NCBI GenBank assembly: GCA_000277445.1
Contig: AJWJ01000076.1
Span: 1-63,093 of the forward strand
Source of the DNA: Polysphondylium violaceum
Taxonomy: Eukaryota > Evosea > Eumycetozoa > Dictyosteliales > Dictyosteliaceae
Length of the DNA: 63,093 bases
Reading direction: 5' to 3'
Every line of letters starts with the position of its first letter. The stretch's first letter is position 1. The position numbers were made by a program, and so were the translations under genes. Below are positions 12,762 through 27,000 of this stretch, one piece after another. The notes under the pieces were generated by a model. The model saw nothing but the letters and a program-made list of their open reading frames with translations, did not search any database and was not told where the DNA came from.

Positions 12762-13749
12762 AAAAGACAAGATGTGGATGTGTGTATTTTGAGTAAAGTA
12801 GTTTGTTTAGTAATCTATGATGTGATATTTAATTTAAAGAGAAGAGATATTGTTTTTTAAAAAAAAAGAATTTCAAATAAAAATTTATGTTATCGCACAC
12901 ACTTTTATCCACAAAAAATATCAACATAAAAGTGGATCACCACCTTTTTCCTTTTTTTAGAACAAAGTTCTCATTTTTTTTAAAAAAAATATCTTCAATA
13001 AAAAATTTAGTGTGATGAAAAAAAAAAGGTAGGGGATTCACGGGAATAAAACAAAAGGGAGAGAAATAGAGATAGATAGCGAAAGATGAGAATTCTCATA
13101 GTTAATTGATACCATCTTTTAATATTGATACTAATGGATGGAGTTTTTGATATTAAATTACGCTTTCAACAGAGAAAAGTCAAAAAGAATTAAGACGGCA
13201 TCCTATTCGTACACTACTCATGGTATTAGATTCTCTTTTTTGATGATGGGGGTAAGTGGGCACTGTTTACGCTATTTTCGGGAAATTTTTTGTGACGATT
13301 TTTTTTTAAAAAAAGTTTTGCCCCACACCAAAAGATTCCGAAAAGGGTCGGAAAAAAAAAATCTTTTTATGTATGAACTTTCTCCACACTATTTTTGGTA
13401 TTCAAGTTTTTTTTAAAAATTTTTATTTTTTTATTTTTAATCACTATTTTTTTTTTTTTCCCTAGCCTTCCGTGATTGTCTTTATTGAGAGGTTTAATGA
13501 GCTGTAGCTAAAGTAAAAAAAAAATCAACACAAACATCACATCTTCATCTTTTTTTGTAAGTGTTTGGATATATTTATTTATAATTATATGTCTATATCA
13601 AGTATCAAAATTATTAATATAGAAACTAATAAATAAATAAATTACCTATACTCAATCACAATTCAATTCAATCAATTCAGATTCATAAAAAAAAACACAA
13701 TCACAAAAACCCAAAAACCCAAACACACACACACACATTAAATCAAAAA
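12762..13749. other. Intergenic region
   Basis: About 990 bp between two tandem + genes, with A and T tracts up to about 11 nt and a CA-repeat (ACACACACACACA) just before the desaturase start near 13723-13737. A 92-codon frame at 13138 lacks recognisable coding character. I see no RNA gene. Confidence 0.4.
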
Positions 13750-16118
13750 ATGGGTAAAGGAAGTGGAGCACCTTTAACTTCTAGAAAGGTTTATCCACCT
13801 GTTATGTATGGTAAAATTAATAAATTAATTCGTAAATCACCAAAACCCTTACCATCCACAGTTTCATTGGATGATATCATTAAATCACTTCCAAAAGAAG
13901 TGTTTGAAAAAAGTATGTTTAAATCAACTTGTTCGTTGATCTTAACCATTTTTTTCATTGCTTGTAGTATTGTATTTCTTAGTAAAGTTCCATCATATCT
14001 TTATCCAATTGGTTGGATGTTGATGGGTGCTTCTGTTACTGGTGTAAGTAGTCGTAGTAGTGCAAGAGTAGGAGTAGTTTTTTTAAAATATAAGTTTATT
14101 AACAATTATATAAATAATAATAATAATAATAATTATTATTTTAGTTAATGGTAATTGGTAATGATTGTACTCATAAATCATTTTCAAAATCATCAATTGT
14201 TAATAGTATTGTTGGAACTATTGTAATGTTACCATTACTTTATCCATTCCAATCATATAAAATTAGTGAAAAAAATATGACCAATGAACATTTTGTTGAG
14301 ATTAATGCTCAAGTTGCCAGAAAAAATCCAGTTCGTCAATGGGCCACTGGTAAATTCTTTTGGATTCTTAGTATTATCAACTGGGCAGAAAAGTATTTTT
14401 CAGTAAAGAATCTTGTTGATAGAAAAGAGAAAATCAAAGCTGTTGCTTCCATTGTCGGTGTATATGTTTTTGGTTTCATCTTTTTCCCAATTATGGTCAA
14501 ATTCTTTGGTATTAGTGGTTTCCTCAACTATTGGTTGGCTCCATGGTTAATTCTTCATTTCCTCCTCTCGACTGCCAGTTTACTTCCATCAATTCCATTC
14601 CTTGAAGAATTACAACAATTGAATCAAACTGAAAAGACCAATTATCTCGTTCACATCACCTATCCAAAATGGTTTGAATTTATTGTAAAGGACATCAATT
14701 TCGCCCTCCCACGTCATATTGCCCTCTCTATTCCACATTACAACCTTAGAAAAGCTTATGAATCATTCAAAAAGAATTGGGGAGAGTACATCTATGAGTG
14801 CACCTTTGAAACTGAACTCTTAAAAGAACTCTTGAATCGTTCTCAAACCTTTTCCAATGAAATCTTTTCACCATTTGATACCACTCCATTTGTTCCAAGT
14901 AGCAAGGTTGCTCAAGACATTCAAATTGACACCAGCTCTCGTAGTACCATTGATTTCTTGAAAAACATCAATTGGTTACATGTCTTTATTTTGGGTGGAA
15001 CTCCAGTCCTTGGTGCTTTGGGTGCTTTTTACTTTAAGGTTCCATTGATCAAACCAACTTTTATTTGGTCTGTAATTTATTACTATGCCACTGGTATTGG
15101 TATCACTCTCTTGTATCATCGTGCTCTCAGTCACAAATCTTTTACTCCAAGTAATCCACTCAAGGTTGTTTTCCTTTTCCTTGCCGCTGGTGCCGTTCAA
15201 GGTAGTGCCCGTTGGTGGTGCAGAGATCATCGTGCTCATCATCGTTATACCGACACTGACAAGGATCCATATAGTGCCCATTTTGGCTTTTGGTGGTCTC
15301 ATCTCGGTTGGCTTTTGGTCAAACAAAATCCAGACAAGATTGGTAGAGCCAACATTGACGATCTCAATCAAGACGAATGGATCAGATGGCAACACAGACA
15401 TTACATCAAAATTGCCCTCTTTATGGCCGTTGTCTTCCCAACCCTTGTCGCTGGTCTCCTTTGGGGCGATTGGATGGGTGGATATCTCTATGCTGGTATC
15501 ATTCGTTTGGTAGCTGTCCATCACTCTACCTTTATGGTCAACTCTTTGGCTCATTATTTGGGTGAAACTCCATTTGACGACAATCACACACCCAAAGACT
15601 CTGTCATTACCGCCCTCTTGACCTTTGGTGAAGGTTACCATAACTTCCATCACGAATTCCCACAAGACTATAGAAATGCCATCAAATTCTATCAATATGA
15701 TCCAACCAAATGGTTGATCAACCTCTTTTACTATTGCGGTTTACTCACTGATCTCAAGACTTTTTCCAACAATGAGATTCAAAAAGGTATGATTCAAATG
15801 GTGCAAAAGAGAATCGATTCTCGTAAGGGATCCGTGTTTTGGGGCGCTAAAAGAGAGGAGCTTCCATCCATGGACAAAGAAGAGTTTGACAGTCTTGTCA
15901 AACAAGGTCAAAAACTCATCATTATCAATGACTTTGTTCATGATGTCAAAGATTTCATCAATGATCATCCAGGTGGCACAGGCTACATCAATATGGGTAT
16001 TGGTAAAGATGCCACTGAAATGTTCCACGGTGCTGTCTATGGTCACTCCAATGCTGGTAAAAACCTCTTGTGTCAATTTAGAATTGCAAATTTTATTAAT
16101 GATAAAAAAGAAAACTAG
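13750..16118 (+). CDS. Fusion: inactive DesA-type desaturase + delta-9 acyl-CoA desaturase + cytochrome b5
   Basis: A protein of about 755 aa from exons 13750-14043 and 14145-16118. Residues about 35-365 align by eye with cyanobacterial/plastid-type delta-12 desaturases (DesA): DDIIKSLPKEVFEK, LMVIGNDCTHKSF, YPFQSY, YPKWFEFIVKDINF, SIPHYNLRKAY, ENWG-like KKNWGEYIYE. The iron-binding histidine boxes of that domain are gone: HDCGH is NDCTH, HDHHH is replaced by SEKNM, and the HIPHH-type box is ALPRH. Residues about 385-640 are a complete Ole1-like delta-9 acyl-CoA desaturase with intact boxes HRALSH (from His423), HRAHHR (from His460) and HNFHHEF (from His597). The C-terminal 100 residues are cytochrome b5 with HPGG (His706) and a second likely haem ligand in HSNAG (His732), as in fungal OLE1. 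It probably makes oleate or palmitoleate at the ER. The N-terminal part looks like a pseudoenzyme with membrane helices. Codon use is rich in CTC, ATC and GTC, suggesting high expression. Confidence 0.92.
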
Positions 16119-16520
16119 TCCCATTGCCATTGCCTAAATTAAGAAAAAAAAAAAAAAAAAAAAACAAATATATCTTTATATCTCATCTATAATATTAATC
16201 TTACTTGAAAGAAAGATAATAATAGCTATTATTATCAATCTTTTTAATAAAACCCTATATAAAATTAATTTATTTAATTTTATATCACATTAACCTATTA
16301 TCGTATAGGTCACCTGTTTGTTTAATCAACAACAACAACAACAAAAAAAACCCAATCTTATTTCATTTGATATCAACTTTTTTATTTAGACTAAAATCTT
16401 GTGATGAAGAACAAAATTTTTTTTGAATTTTTTTTTTTATTTTTAATTTTTTAGTACTAAATATTATATATTTGTTTTTTCAAAACAAGTAATAGACACG
16501 CTTATATATATAGATAGATA
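16119..16520. other. Intergenic region
   Basis: About 400 bp containing an A20 tract just after the desaturase gene, several T runs, and a CAA repeat near 16328. No gene seen. Confidence 0.4.
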
Positions 16521-19500
16521 ATGACTACGAATAGTAGTAGCAGTAGTAGTGTGGCGCCCAAAACCCCACCTTTTTCTACTGCATCACCTTCCCTCTCTTC
16601 CAAATCATCAAACATTGATTACTCAAAGATTCAAAGCACATTGTATTTTAAAACTGATTCAATATTTAGTAATGCTTTTTCAACTGTATGTATATTATAA
16701 TAGTGTTGTTGATAGTGTAGTATGTATATTTATCAAATGTGTAATACATTATCATATAGGGCATACAAGAAGTCGAGTGGTATAGATATGGTAATACAAA
16801 TACAGGTATATATTAGTCATCTTCATCATGATTATAGTATTACTAATTCATTAATACCCCATCTATATAGTAAATGCAAATGAATTAATTATTCAAAGTT
16901 ATATAAAGATTATAGAAAGTGGAATACCCTGTGTATGGAGAAAGAAATCAACAAATAGTACATCAACAGATAGTAATAGTAGTAGTAGTAGTAGTAGTAC
17001 AAGTACAGGTAAATCAAACGCTTCTTCATCATCAAGTTTAAAATCTAGTTCTAAATCTGTTACGTCACCATCATCATCATCATCATCATCATCAACAACA
17101 TCATCATTATCTTTATCATCTACCTCTATATCAACTGGGGCAGTGACAAAGGAGTTAAAATCTACAAATATTACATCAACAGCAACAGCATCAACAACAA
17201 CAGCTACATCACCTCGTACACCATCACCTAGTATTGCGCCAATGTCACCATCACATTCACCAATCATTGGAAATGGATCAGGATCATCTCATATTTCATC
17301 ACCATCATTGATTCATTCACCGCCTCAAACTCCACCCCATCATGTTCAAACAAGTACTACTACTACTACTGGGGCTACAACATCAACATCAACATCAACA
17401 GCACATCAACAACCAATTCATCAACATCATCATCATATTCCATCAGAGTTATCTTTGTATGAATTATGGGTATTTAATACCAATCATTTTAGTATACCAG
17501 ACTATTATCCCAATCTTATACTTGTAGAATCTGGTAAACTAAATATAAACAAGCTACATCAAAGCAATACATTTATCCTGAATCTATTATTTAAAGCTTT
17601 ATTAAATATTATTCAAAGGTAAGCAAACTTATACACTTTGAGATGTTGGAATAATAATTTATAAATAGATATATTAACACAGTATCTCCTAATACTACTA
17701 CTTTATAGATCAATGATTTCGAATCAATTTATTAGAATAGGATCTAGTTTTATTAAAAACGGTAATATACAGCAGAGTAGTAGTAGTAGTAGTAGTAATA
17801 ATACATTTATGGGCGAATCACAAAAGAGAATATTGGATAGATTTCCAAATTTATATAATGAAGACAATGGATTGCTATCATGTTCATTTACCTTTTTCAT
17901 TGTCAATGATACAGTTCATTTTCATTTGGATGTCGAAAGAAAAAGGTTAAAACCTATTCAAGATATCGGTAGAATTGATGATTTAAACTCTCCTTTTTTT
18001 ACATGTCCAAATTCAAATATTGTAGTTTTATCTAGTAATAATAGTAGTAATAATAATAGAAATTTATCAAATTTTTCATTTCAATCAAAACCAGCATCAG
18101 CAGCAGGAGCAACAACAACAATAGCAATTATTGGTAGTAATAGTGATACAAATAAAAAGAATAAAAACGAGGAAACAACAGGTGCTGGCGATGAAGATAC
18201 GAGTTTTCAATTATCTAGTCAACAATGGAAACAGTTTTTTAATATTAATTTATCAAACAAGAATATAGTGATCAAGAATCAACAACCATTTTCTTTTCAA
18301 TATAATATTAATCATAGTGGTAGTAGTAATATAAATAACAGCAGCAGCGGCAATAGTAATAATAATACACCTTCTTCACCTCAGGTTTTACCAAATTCAC
18401 CATCTATTTCAAATTTTTCACCTTTATCATCAAATTCATCAACTTCCTCTTCCATGAGTAATAATAATAATAATAATAATAATTATAATATAAATAATAA
18501 CACTAATAATAGTAATAACAGTAATAATAACACCACTATTAATAATAAAAATTCATTTCTAGAATTACCAAAATCAATTAAAGTTAATATTGGTAAAGAT
18601 ATAATGAATACGATAATAACAACTACAACAACAACAACAACAACTACCACAACCACCACATCAAATACACCTCAATCTTTGATATTATCATTTCCAACAG
18701 AACTTTTATTAAAATTTATACCAAAAGTATATAATCAGTCAATGTTTATTTATCATGAGAAATTAAGAGAGATGGGTTTAGAAATACAGGATTATAATCC
18801 ATTTACAATCATGGAGAAAGGTTTAGCTTTATTTAATAACAACAGCGATGATAAAGCTGTTACCAATAGTAGTAATCATCAACCAAAATATGTAAACTTT
18901 TGGAACTATTCAATTTTCAATATATTTTCAAAAGATCAACTACAAACTCAACAACAACAACAGCAACAGCAACAACAACAACAATCAGATGTTACAATGA
19001 AATCTATTCAAACTCCAGTAAATGTAATATCATCACAACAAAACCAACCATCATCTCCTTCAAATATATCAAACTCACCTTTTAATGCTGCATCACCTAA
19101 ATCACCTGTAAATCAACAACCAACTTCACCTACTTCACCTGATGATGAACAACAACAACAACCTGTTGAGCAATCTTCTGGAAAGAATAAAAGAGTATCA
19201 AAAGTTCAGAAAAAAGGTAGATCTTCTAAAAGGAAAAAGGATGATAAAGAATCTAGTAGTTCAAACTTGACACAACAACCACAACCAATGGCAACAACAA
19301 CAACTACAACTACAACTACAGCAACAAACAATAATAATAATAATAATAATAATAACAATAATAATGTTACTATTAACAATGCCAGTAGTAACTTGTCAAT
19401 GCCTACCAATCAACAAGTACCTATTCAAAGTGAGAATATTTTAATGAGTAATGCACCAATGCCTCCACCTCAACCTGTTCCACCTTCGTTTAATTCATCA

Positions 19501-22500
19501 ATGGATCTTTTCGGTTCAGATTCATTTGATACTGGTTTTAGTAAAAAAGATGATGATCTAATGCACTTGTCAGACACTGATATTGATTTAGATTTTTGGA
19601 CAAATCATTATGTACCTCCTCCAATGAAACCCCCTGCTTCTCATCATCAACAAGATAGTTATATTACAACTCCTGTTTTTCCACAATCACAACAACATCC
19701 TCCTCAACCACAACAAATACAACAACAACAGGTCCAACAACCACCACAACCTCAACAACAAGTTCAACCTCAACCTCAACCTCAACCACAACCTCAACAA
19801 CAACAATTACAACAACCTCAACCACAACCACAACAAGTACAACAACAACAAGTTCCAGTATCTATAGATGCAACAGCAAAACAAATTCCTCAACAATTAC
19901 AGAGTACTTCGGTTCCACAACAACAGGGCATCAATAATCAAAATACAACATCAACAACAAATGCAAATACAAATATAAATATAAACACAACATCTGAAAC
20001 TTCTACAGATAAAAATTTATTATTTGATGCACAGTTTCTTTGTCCAGTGCCTTATAAAGCACCATCATTGAGTCAGAATCAATTGCCATTGTATAATGTA
20101 GAATCATTTTCAAACGCCTCTTCTACAGATTCACAACAACAACAGCAACAACAATCCACATCGTCAACATCATTTGGTAATAGTGGTGGTGATTTAGGTC
20201 ATCAACAACAAACCATAGGCGGTAGTGGTAATAGTATGGATAATGCTAATAACTCAACAGGAACAATAAACACCACCACTACAAATATGAATTCCATTTT
20301 CAAATCATTGTCACCACCCACTACTCTTGGAGGCGAGAATAATAATGTGAATTACCAAATGCCAACTGATCCATCTGCTGGACATTTCCACACTACTGGA
20401 GTGAATAATACAAATGCAAATGGATTATTGAGGGTTAGTGATGATACTGCCGTTGATAGATTGGCAAATGTTGTTTATAAAAATCTAACCTTATCAAGAC
20501 CTTTGGATTCCTCTGCCAATATGAATTTATCATCAAAGAAAATGATTGCACCTTATTATTGTGCACCGTCATACAAACCACTGAATGAATACTCATTGCC
20601 TTATCAACCTAAATTTGAATATTCCTATACTCCACTTTCAAAACCAAATTCTCAATTAAATCAAACAAAGTACTCTCCATATTCAACTAGTAGTAGTGGC
20701 ACTGGTGGTATTAATAGTAGCTACAATCTTAACTCAAGTATTAATAATCAACAACATCATCATCAAATGATAATGTCTAAAAAACAACAAGAATCTAAAC
20801 CCAATGGCATGACAGAAAAGATTTTATCACCACCTTTATCATCCATAACAACTCATACCGCCACTACTAGTAGTAGTAGTAATTCATCAAGTATTGAAAA
20901 TACACCAAAACAAAGTATGGAAATTGATGATTTAAACAAATCTTTAAATTCTCTATCATCTCTTCAACAATCACAATCACAACCACAATCACAACAAACT
21001 ATTAATTCATCTGCGTTATATTCATTTATTGATGGTAACAGTTTATTATCATCATTGTCATCCAAATCTACAACCTATGGTATATTTAATACAAACCAAC
21101 AAAATATATCATTTGAAGAATCACTTGAATATGCATTTGTAATTCAACAACAATCTGTATCAAACTTTGATTCAACTCTTGGCTATAGTAATGAAATTGA
21201 CAATAGTCCATGGATAAAGCAATCTGTAGATTATTATTTGGAAAACTGGCTCAAAGTATTTACAAATACTGGTAAATTATTTAATAATCAAAGTCAATTG
21301 TTTTTAACTGAAGAATTGATTTCAGATGCTTTAGTATCCTCTATTGATCCAATTACATCTGATGCTCTCTTGGAAACTAGTGTAAAAGTTTTATATTCTT
21401 TACCAAAGCAAATATTTGATTTTAAATTATTTCCTTCTCTTTCTGGTCCATTATCAATCAATTCTTTATGTTTTAATAATAATAATAATAATTTAAATAA
21501 TATTAATAGTAATAATACATTTTCATTAATGGAGCATGATGAAATTTCATCACCAAATGTAAATACTACCAATAATAATAATAACAATAATAATAGTAAT
21601 AATAATCAACAACAACAAGAGTTTGAATGGCTACCTATACCAAAGATTATAGTTGGATATAAAGATGAATGGTTAGAAACACCAATATCATCATTAAGAT
21701 ATTGGGATAAAGCCCAATTAGAACCATATTCACCTAAAAAGAATATAACCTATTTTGTTTTATGTCCAGATACACCAACAATGAAATTATTTATACCTGC
21801 TTTCTTTTCTGACCTTAGTTGTGTATATGAAGTTCATCATTTAGGTAATCATGTCACTCAACAACAACAACAACAGCAACAGCAGCAACAACAACAAAGT
21901 AATACTATTAGTGGTGGTAGTAATAATAGTTCAAATATGATGAGTAATAATAGTAATATGAAACCAAATATCAATCAAAATAATAATCAAAATAGTAATA
22001 ATCAAAATCAAAATAATAATCCATTTTTCAATGGTATTTATTATATACCAGCAAGTAGTGAAAGTGATACTGAAGTGAACCCACAATCCTATATTGATAG
22101 TTATATATTGACCTGTGTTAAATTTGGCGAATATCTTAAAGAATTATCAACAAAGTTTAATGAAAACCATTGTATAGTACTTTATATTGTCAATCCTTTT
22201 AGTGATTTATCATCTATTAAATCATTTAATCAAGAATCAACATCACCATTTAACAATTTATCATCTGCAACACCCAATATTTGTTTAAATGATACAACTC
22301 ATCAAAGAAATTCTAGTATGTTTTTAAGTTCTTGTTTTCAAACTATTCTTAGAGACACTTCATTTCATACAAGTTTAAATATTACCATTCAAACAATCCC
22401 CATTGAGCAAATATTTTATGATGATAATCAAAACACTCCAATTATTAAAGAATTGGCCTTTACAGTTTTTAACAAATGTAGAAGAATTTCATCTGTCTCA

Positions 22501-23791
22501 ACGATTTATAATACTAGTCAATCATCATCATCTTCATCATCATCTTCAACAAACAAAAAGATTCATAATAATTGGTATAAAAAGATTGTTGATAAAATTT
22601 ATGAACCATTTTATATTTTATCAAAGGGAAGTAACTCAGCAGCCAATGAAAATTCATTACCAACTTTTCATTTTTGTTATATGATATCTGATGATTCAAA
22701 ATGGATATCATGTTGTCTGATTGATGATAGAGGTGAAATGTTGGAAAACAAATTAATACCATTGTCCTATTCAGACTCTTTGGGTACTTTTATGTGGAAG
22801 GAATCTATTCAAAATGCTTGGTTTTTCATCACCGAAATTATTGGTGTTGCTTTGATTTCCAGCAAGTGTGTGTTGAGTATTGGTAAATTTGGCTTATTCA
22901 CCTTGACAGAGCTAAATATTTGGAAGAGTAGAATTCATTTATATCAACAATCTTTGGCAAAATTAAAGGTCAACGCTCTCAATATTATAGATGTCGTCGT
23001 ATTTTTAAATCTAACTTTTAATCCTTGTTTCAAATCCTTTGTTTCAAATGTCAAAGATCAATTAATAGAATCTGCTACCTCTTTAAGTTGTTCTCAATCC
23101 TTTGCTATTTTCCCAGAAACACCAGTTATTTATCCCTATCACATGTCTAGTATTGGTGAAGATTCAAATCAACAAAAGGCAATGCCCCTCTCTACCTCTT
23201 TTGTTGTTACCTCTTTATCAAACAATTTAGATAACGTTATAATTAATAATAATGGTATAAATAGTAGTGGTGGTGGTGGTGGTGCTAGTGGTAATAATAG
23301 TGGAGTTGGTGGTATTAATCAAAATAATAATCAAATCTCTAGTATTAATAATGGTGGACTCAATCAAAATAATAATAATAATAATAATAATAATAATTTA
23401 AATAATAATAATAATAATAATAATTTAAATAATAACAATTCTAAAAGAAAAGAATGGCCATTTGTTTATATGGTAAGCTACTTTTATACATATATATAAA
23501 CTATCTGTTAAATTACTAATATAATATATTATAAAGATTTCAATTGTTGGTGGATTTCAAAAGAAAAAAGAAATTTTTGATTACAAAGAATTTCAAAAAA
23601 CAATTACAAGATCATTTTTTAGACTATCTTTTTTAAATGTTTCACCTCAATTCCCCGATAGATTCTCTACTCTTCCTTTTCATTTTAATATTTGCAAGAA
23701 AATGAGTCGAAGTGTTTGTCTAGTATCTCCAAGCAAAAATCCTAGTCCACCAGATGAATTAACCTGTCATGTCCCAAAATTTACTCAATAA
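16521..23791 (+). CDS. med13: Mediator complex subunit 13
   Basis: Subunit of the Mediator kinase module (with Med12, CDK8 and cyclin C), which represses or tunes RNA polymerase II transcription in the nucleus. Five exons, 16521-16685, 16760-16805, 16871-17618, 17709-23472 and 23537-23791, give about 2325 aa. The N-terminal Med13 domain is clear: GIPCVWRKK, ELWVFNTNHF, LLFKALLNIIQRSMISNQF, FVRIG-like FIRIGSSFIK and LLSCSFTFFIV match the human order. Around residue 1625 is the conserved middle block IIVGYKDEWLETP, YWDKAQLEPYSP, YFVLCPDTP and FFSDLSCVYE. The C-terminal domain includes WISCCLIDDRGE. In between lie long Asn, Gln, Ser, Thr and Pro/Gln tracts, about a third of the protein. The D. 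discoideum homologue is, from memory, the aggregation gene amiB. The last exon ends CHVPKFTQ. Confidence 0.93.
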
Positions 23792-24082
23792 AATTTGGTT
23801 TTTTCTCCATTTTAATACTGACATGTGATTTACCACTTTTCTTGATTCTTCCTTGGTTTGGATATAAAAAGCACCACAATATGATTTAAGCCAAAACAAC
23901 ATAAACCCTTTCAAATGAGCCCTAAAAATATATAATCCATGGTTGGTCGTTGCCAAAGTGACTTTAATAGATATTTCAAAGTAAAAAAAAAAAAAATAGT
24001 TTTATTTATATAATTTGTACAATTTCTTTTATATAGAGATATATTAATAAATAGGAAAGGTTTTCTTTAAAAAAAACAAAGT

Positions 24083-27000
24083 TTAATAAAGAGGTTGTTG
24101 TCGATATTGTCTAACTCTAGATTCCAATACACAAGCCAAATATTTATAAAACTTTGGAGCCAAAGCAGTTTTAGATTTTAACATGATATGTAAGAAATAG
24201 CTTTCAAGAATATACACTTCAACTTCATCACTAGTTACAACCAAAGATGTTGAGCTTCCACCTGGAATAAGAAAACTCATTTCACCAAATATACTTCCTG
24301 GTGTTAATTTTGAAATAACTACTGAATTTTTTGGATCAATAATATTGTTGTTGCTATTGTTATTATTGTTTACATCATTATTACTATTATTTAATCCACT
24401 ACTAGAACTACTATCATTACTATTATTTAAATATTTAGCAATATTACTACTAATGTTATTATTACTATTAGCACTGTTGTTATTATTATTATTATTATTT
24501 AAATTATTATTATTATTATTATTTAAATTATTATTATTACTATTATTATTTAAATTATTATCTAAACTTTTAACAACAGAACATTCACCTCGAATGATTT
24601 GGAATATTTTTTGATATTCTATACCTTCAGTTATTAAAACATCACCTTTTTTATAGATTTGAGGTTTAGTACCTTTGAGAATTTGGTTCCATTCATCTTT
24701 TGTTGGGATATCTGTAATATTTGAAAAAGATTCACCTCTACCAACTTTAGGGGATCTAGGAGGAGTTGAAGGGGTTGGAGGAGTTGAGGCAGTAGCAGAT
24801 ACAGAGGCAATGGTTTTTGTTACAGAAGAGTTTGCATTTGTATGAGTTGGACCAACAATGTTGTTGATTATGTTATTGCCATGATGATTTTTCCAAATTT
24901 TGCCACTTAGACCATTAATTTCATTTAGATCCTCTAGAGTTTTAAGAGTGAACTTTTTAACCTTTTGTTTTGTATGAATGACCAAAACATTTTTATCAGT
25001 TGGTAATATTTTTGTAATTTGTTCAAATGGAGTTCTCTTCAACTTGTGAAGAGTCAAAAATTTACCTTCAAAGCAGAGATGATGTTTGGTGAGATAAATG
25101 ACACCATTGATATTATTATGTTTACAATTGTAGCTTTTGATAATGACTTCTTCATTTGATAGTCCAAACTTTGTTCTAAAATTGGTGTCATTACCATCAC
25201 GAAGTAAATCCAAACTGGATGGTGTTTCATAAATAGTTGAACGACGTCTAAGATCATATCTTTGTGGAATGTTTGGTGAATTATAACCACCACTTGATGA
25301 TGCTGTACCACTGCTATTACCACTACCACCGGGGAGATTTGTATAGTTTGAATAGATATTCTTTAATCTCTCTGCCATAACCACCGCAATATGTTTATAA
25401 AAGGTGGCAGCCAATATAGGTTCACTTGGAAACAGTTGTTGAAGGATAAATGATTTTTCAATTTCAACCAATTCACATTCATTTGAATCTACAATGATAT
25501 TTGTCAACATTGGTCTATCATAAAGAAAAGTCTCTTCACCAAATACATCACCTTCTTCAATATAAATACCTTCTTCCATTAGTATTGATGCAGGTGAATT
25601 TCTTTTACTATTATTATTACTACCACCGCTATTATTATCATTACTATTATTACCACTAATATCAGATTCAGATTGAGATTTAACCATACCATCGGCACCA
25701 TCACCAGAGGAAATCATTGAAGATGAACTCTTTAAATTTAATGAAAATGGTTCAATTTTAACACGACCAGACAAAACACGATACAAGTTATTATTACATT
25801 CACCAATGGATAAAATAACGGTACCCTTTTTAAAGGTCATTGTTTTTGAGTTGGTAGTGATAATTTTCCAATCTCTTTCGGAAAGAGTAGAAGAAATTGA
25901 AGGTAAAGGATCATTGCCAGTAAAGGACATTCTATATTTACCGACAAAATTCTTTCTTCTACTACTTGATATTGCAGATGCAGACAATGATGATGAGCTA
26001 TTACTACCACCACTACTACTACTACCATGATGATTACCACTATTTTCTTTTGAATTTACAGAGTGTGAAGATGCAGGTGATGATGTATGCTCTTCTCTAA
26101 TTCTAGAAAGTCTAAAGGTTTCATTTTCATCCCAAACCTTTTCACCTAGAATAGCATCCTTTACCTGAGGATTAGATGTGAAATTATAACTACAATTTGT
26201 AAACAATTGGAAAAACTCTTGAACACGAGTGCCAATTAAATAGATTCTTTCAATATTGACCATACCATTATTTATGATTGGTGGATTTGATTCATCAAGA
26301 TATGTATAATCTGTAAGGAACAAACCTAAATAGGGGATACAAGGTTCATTTGGCAACACTAGACTCAATTGTTTTCTATAGTTTTTAAAATTTGTATCTG
26401 GAATCATGAGTTGATTTAATATTTGAAACATATCATTTGATTTTTGCGATACCAATGCCCAACTATTTTTTAGTCTACTAATCGATGAATTGTGTAGACT
26501 ACCAAGAATTTCCATGACACAATTATAGTTTTTGAGTTCTTTTGCAAACATGGCAATACTAATAAATGCTTCAATAATGGTTGCTCTTTCTTCGGGTGTT
26601 TCCTTTGATATAATTTTAGTTGATACCCATGAACTGATTCTATTAAACCATACAGTTAAATTTGTTATATTTACAGCTTTGTTTCCTTTAAATGTTTTAT
26701 GAGAAAACTCATTGATTGTCAATGCACTAATTAATTCCCATTCCATTATAGTCAATTCTTTGGCAATTACTTCTGGTAAAAATGATGGTTTTTCTTGTTG
26801 TATCTCTTGATCTTCATTATTAATACTAATTATATTTGGTGTATTACCATTACTATTATTATTGTTGCTATTATTATTATTATTATTATTGGTACCTGTG
26901 GTTAATGTATTCGAAGACATTGTCGATGTTGGTGAACCTGAATTACTATTGATTGGACTATTATTTAAACTAGATAAATTACTATTATTTGCAACTAAAC

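Noticed and set aside
13138-13416. A 92-codon + frame before the desaturase gene.
   Set aside because: It is built over A/T runs, has no family features and no splice partner, and looks like a chance frame.
14976-15695. 239-codon minus-strand frame inside the desaturase gene.
   Set aside because: It is the antisense shadow of a conserved, highly biased coding exon.
17103-17622. Start of Med13 at an internal Met near 17143.
   Set aside because: Upstream exons at 16521 and 16760 join in frame and supply the conserved VWRKK segment of the N-terminal domain.
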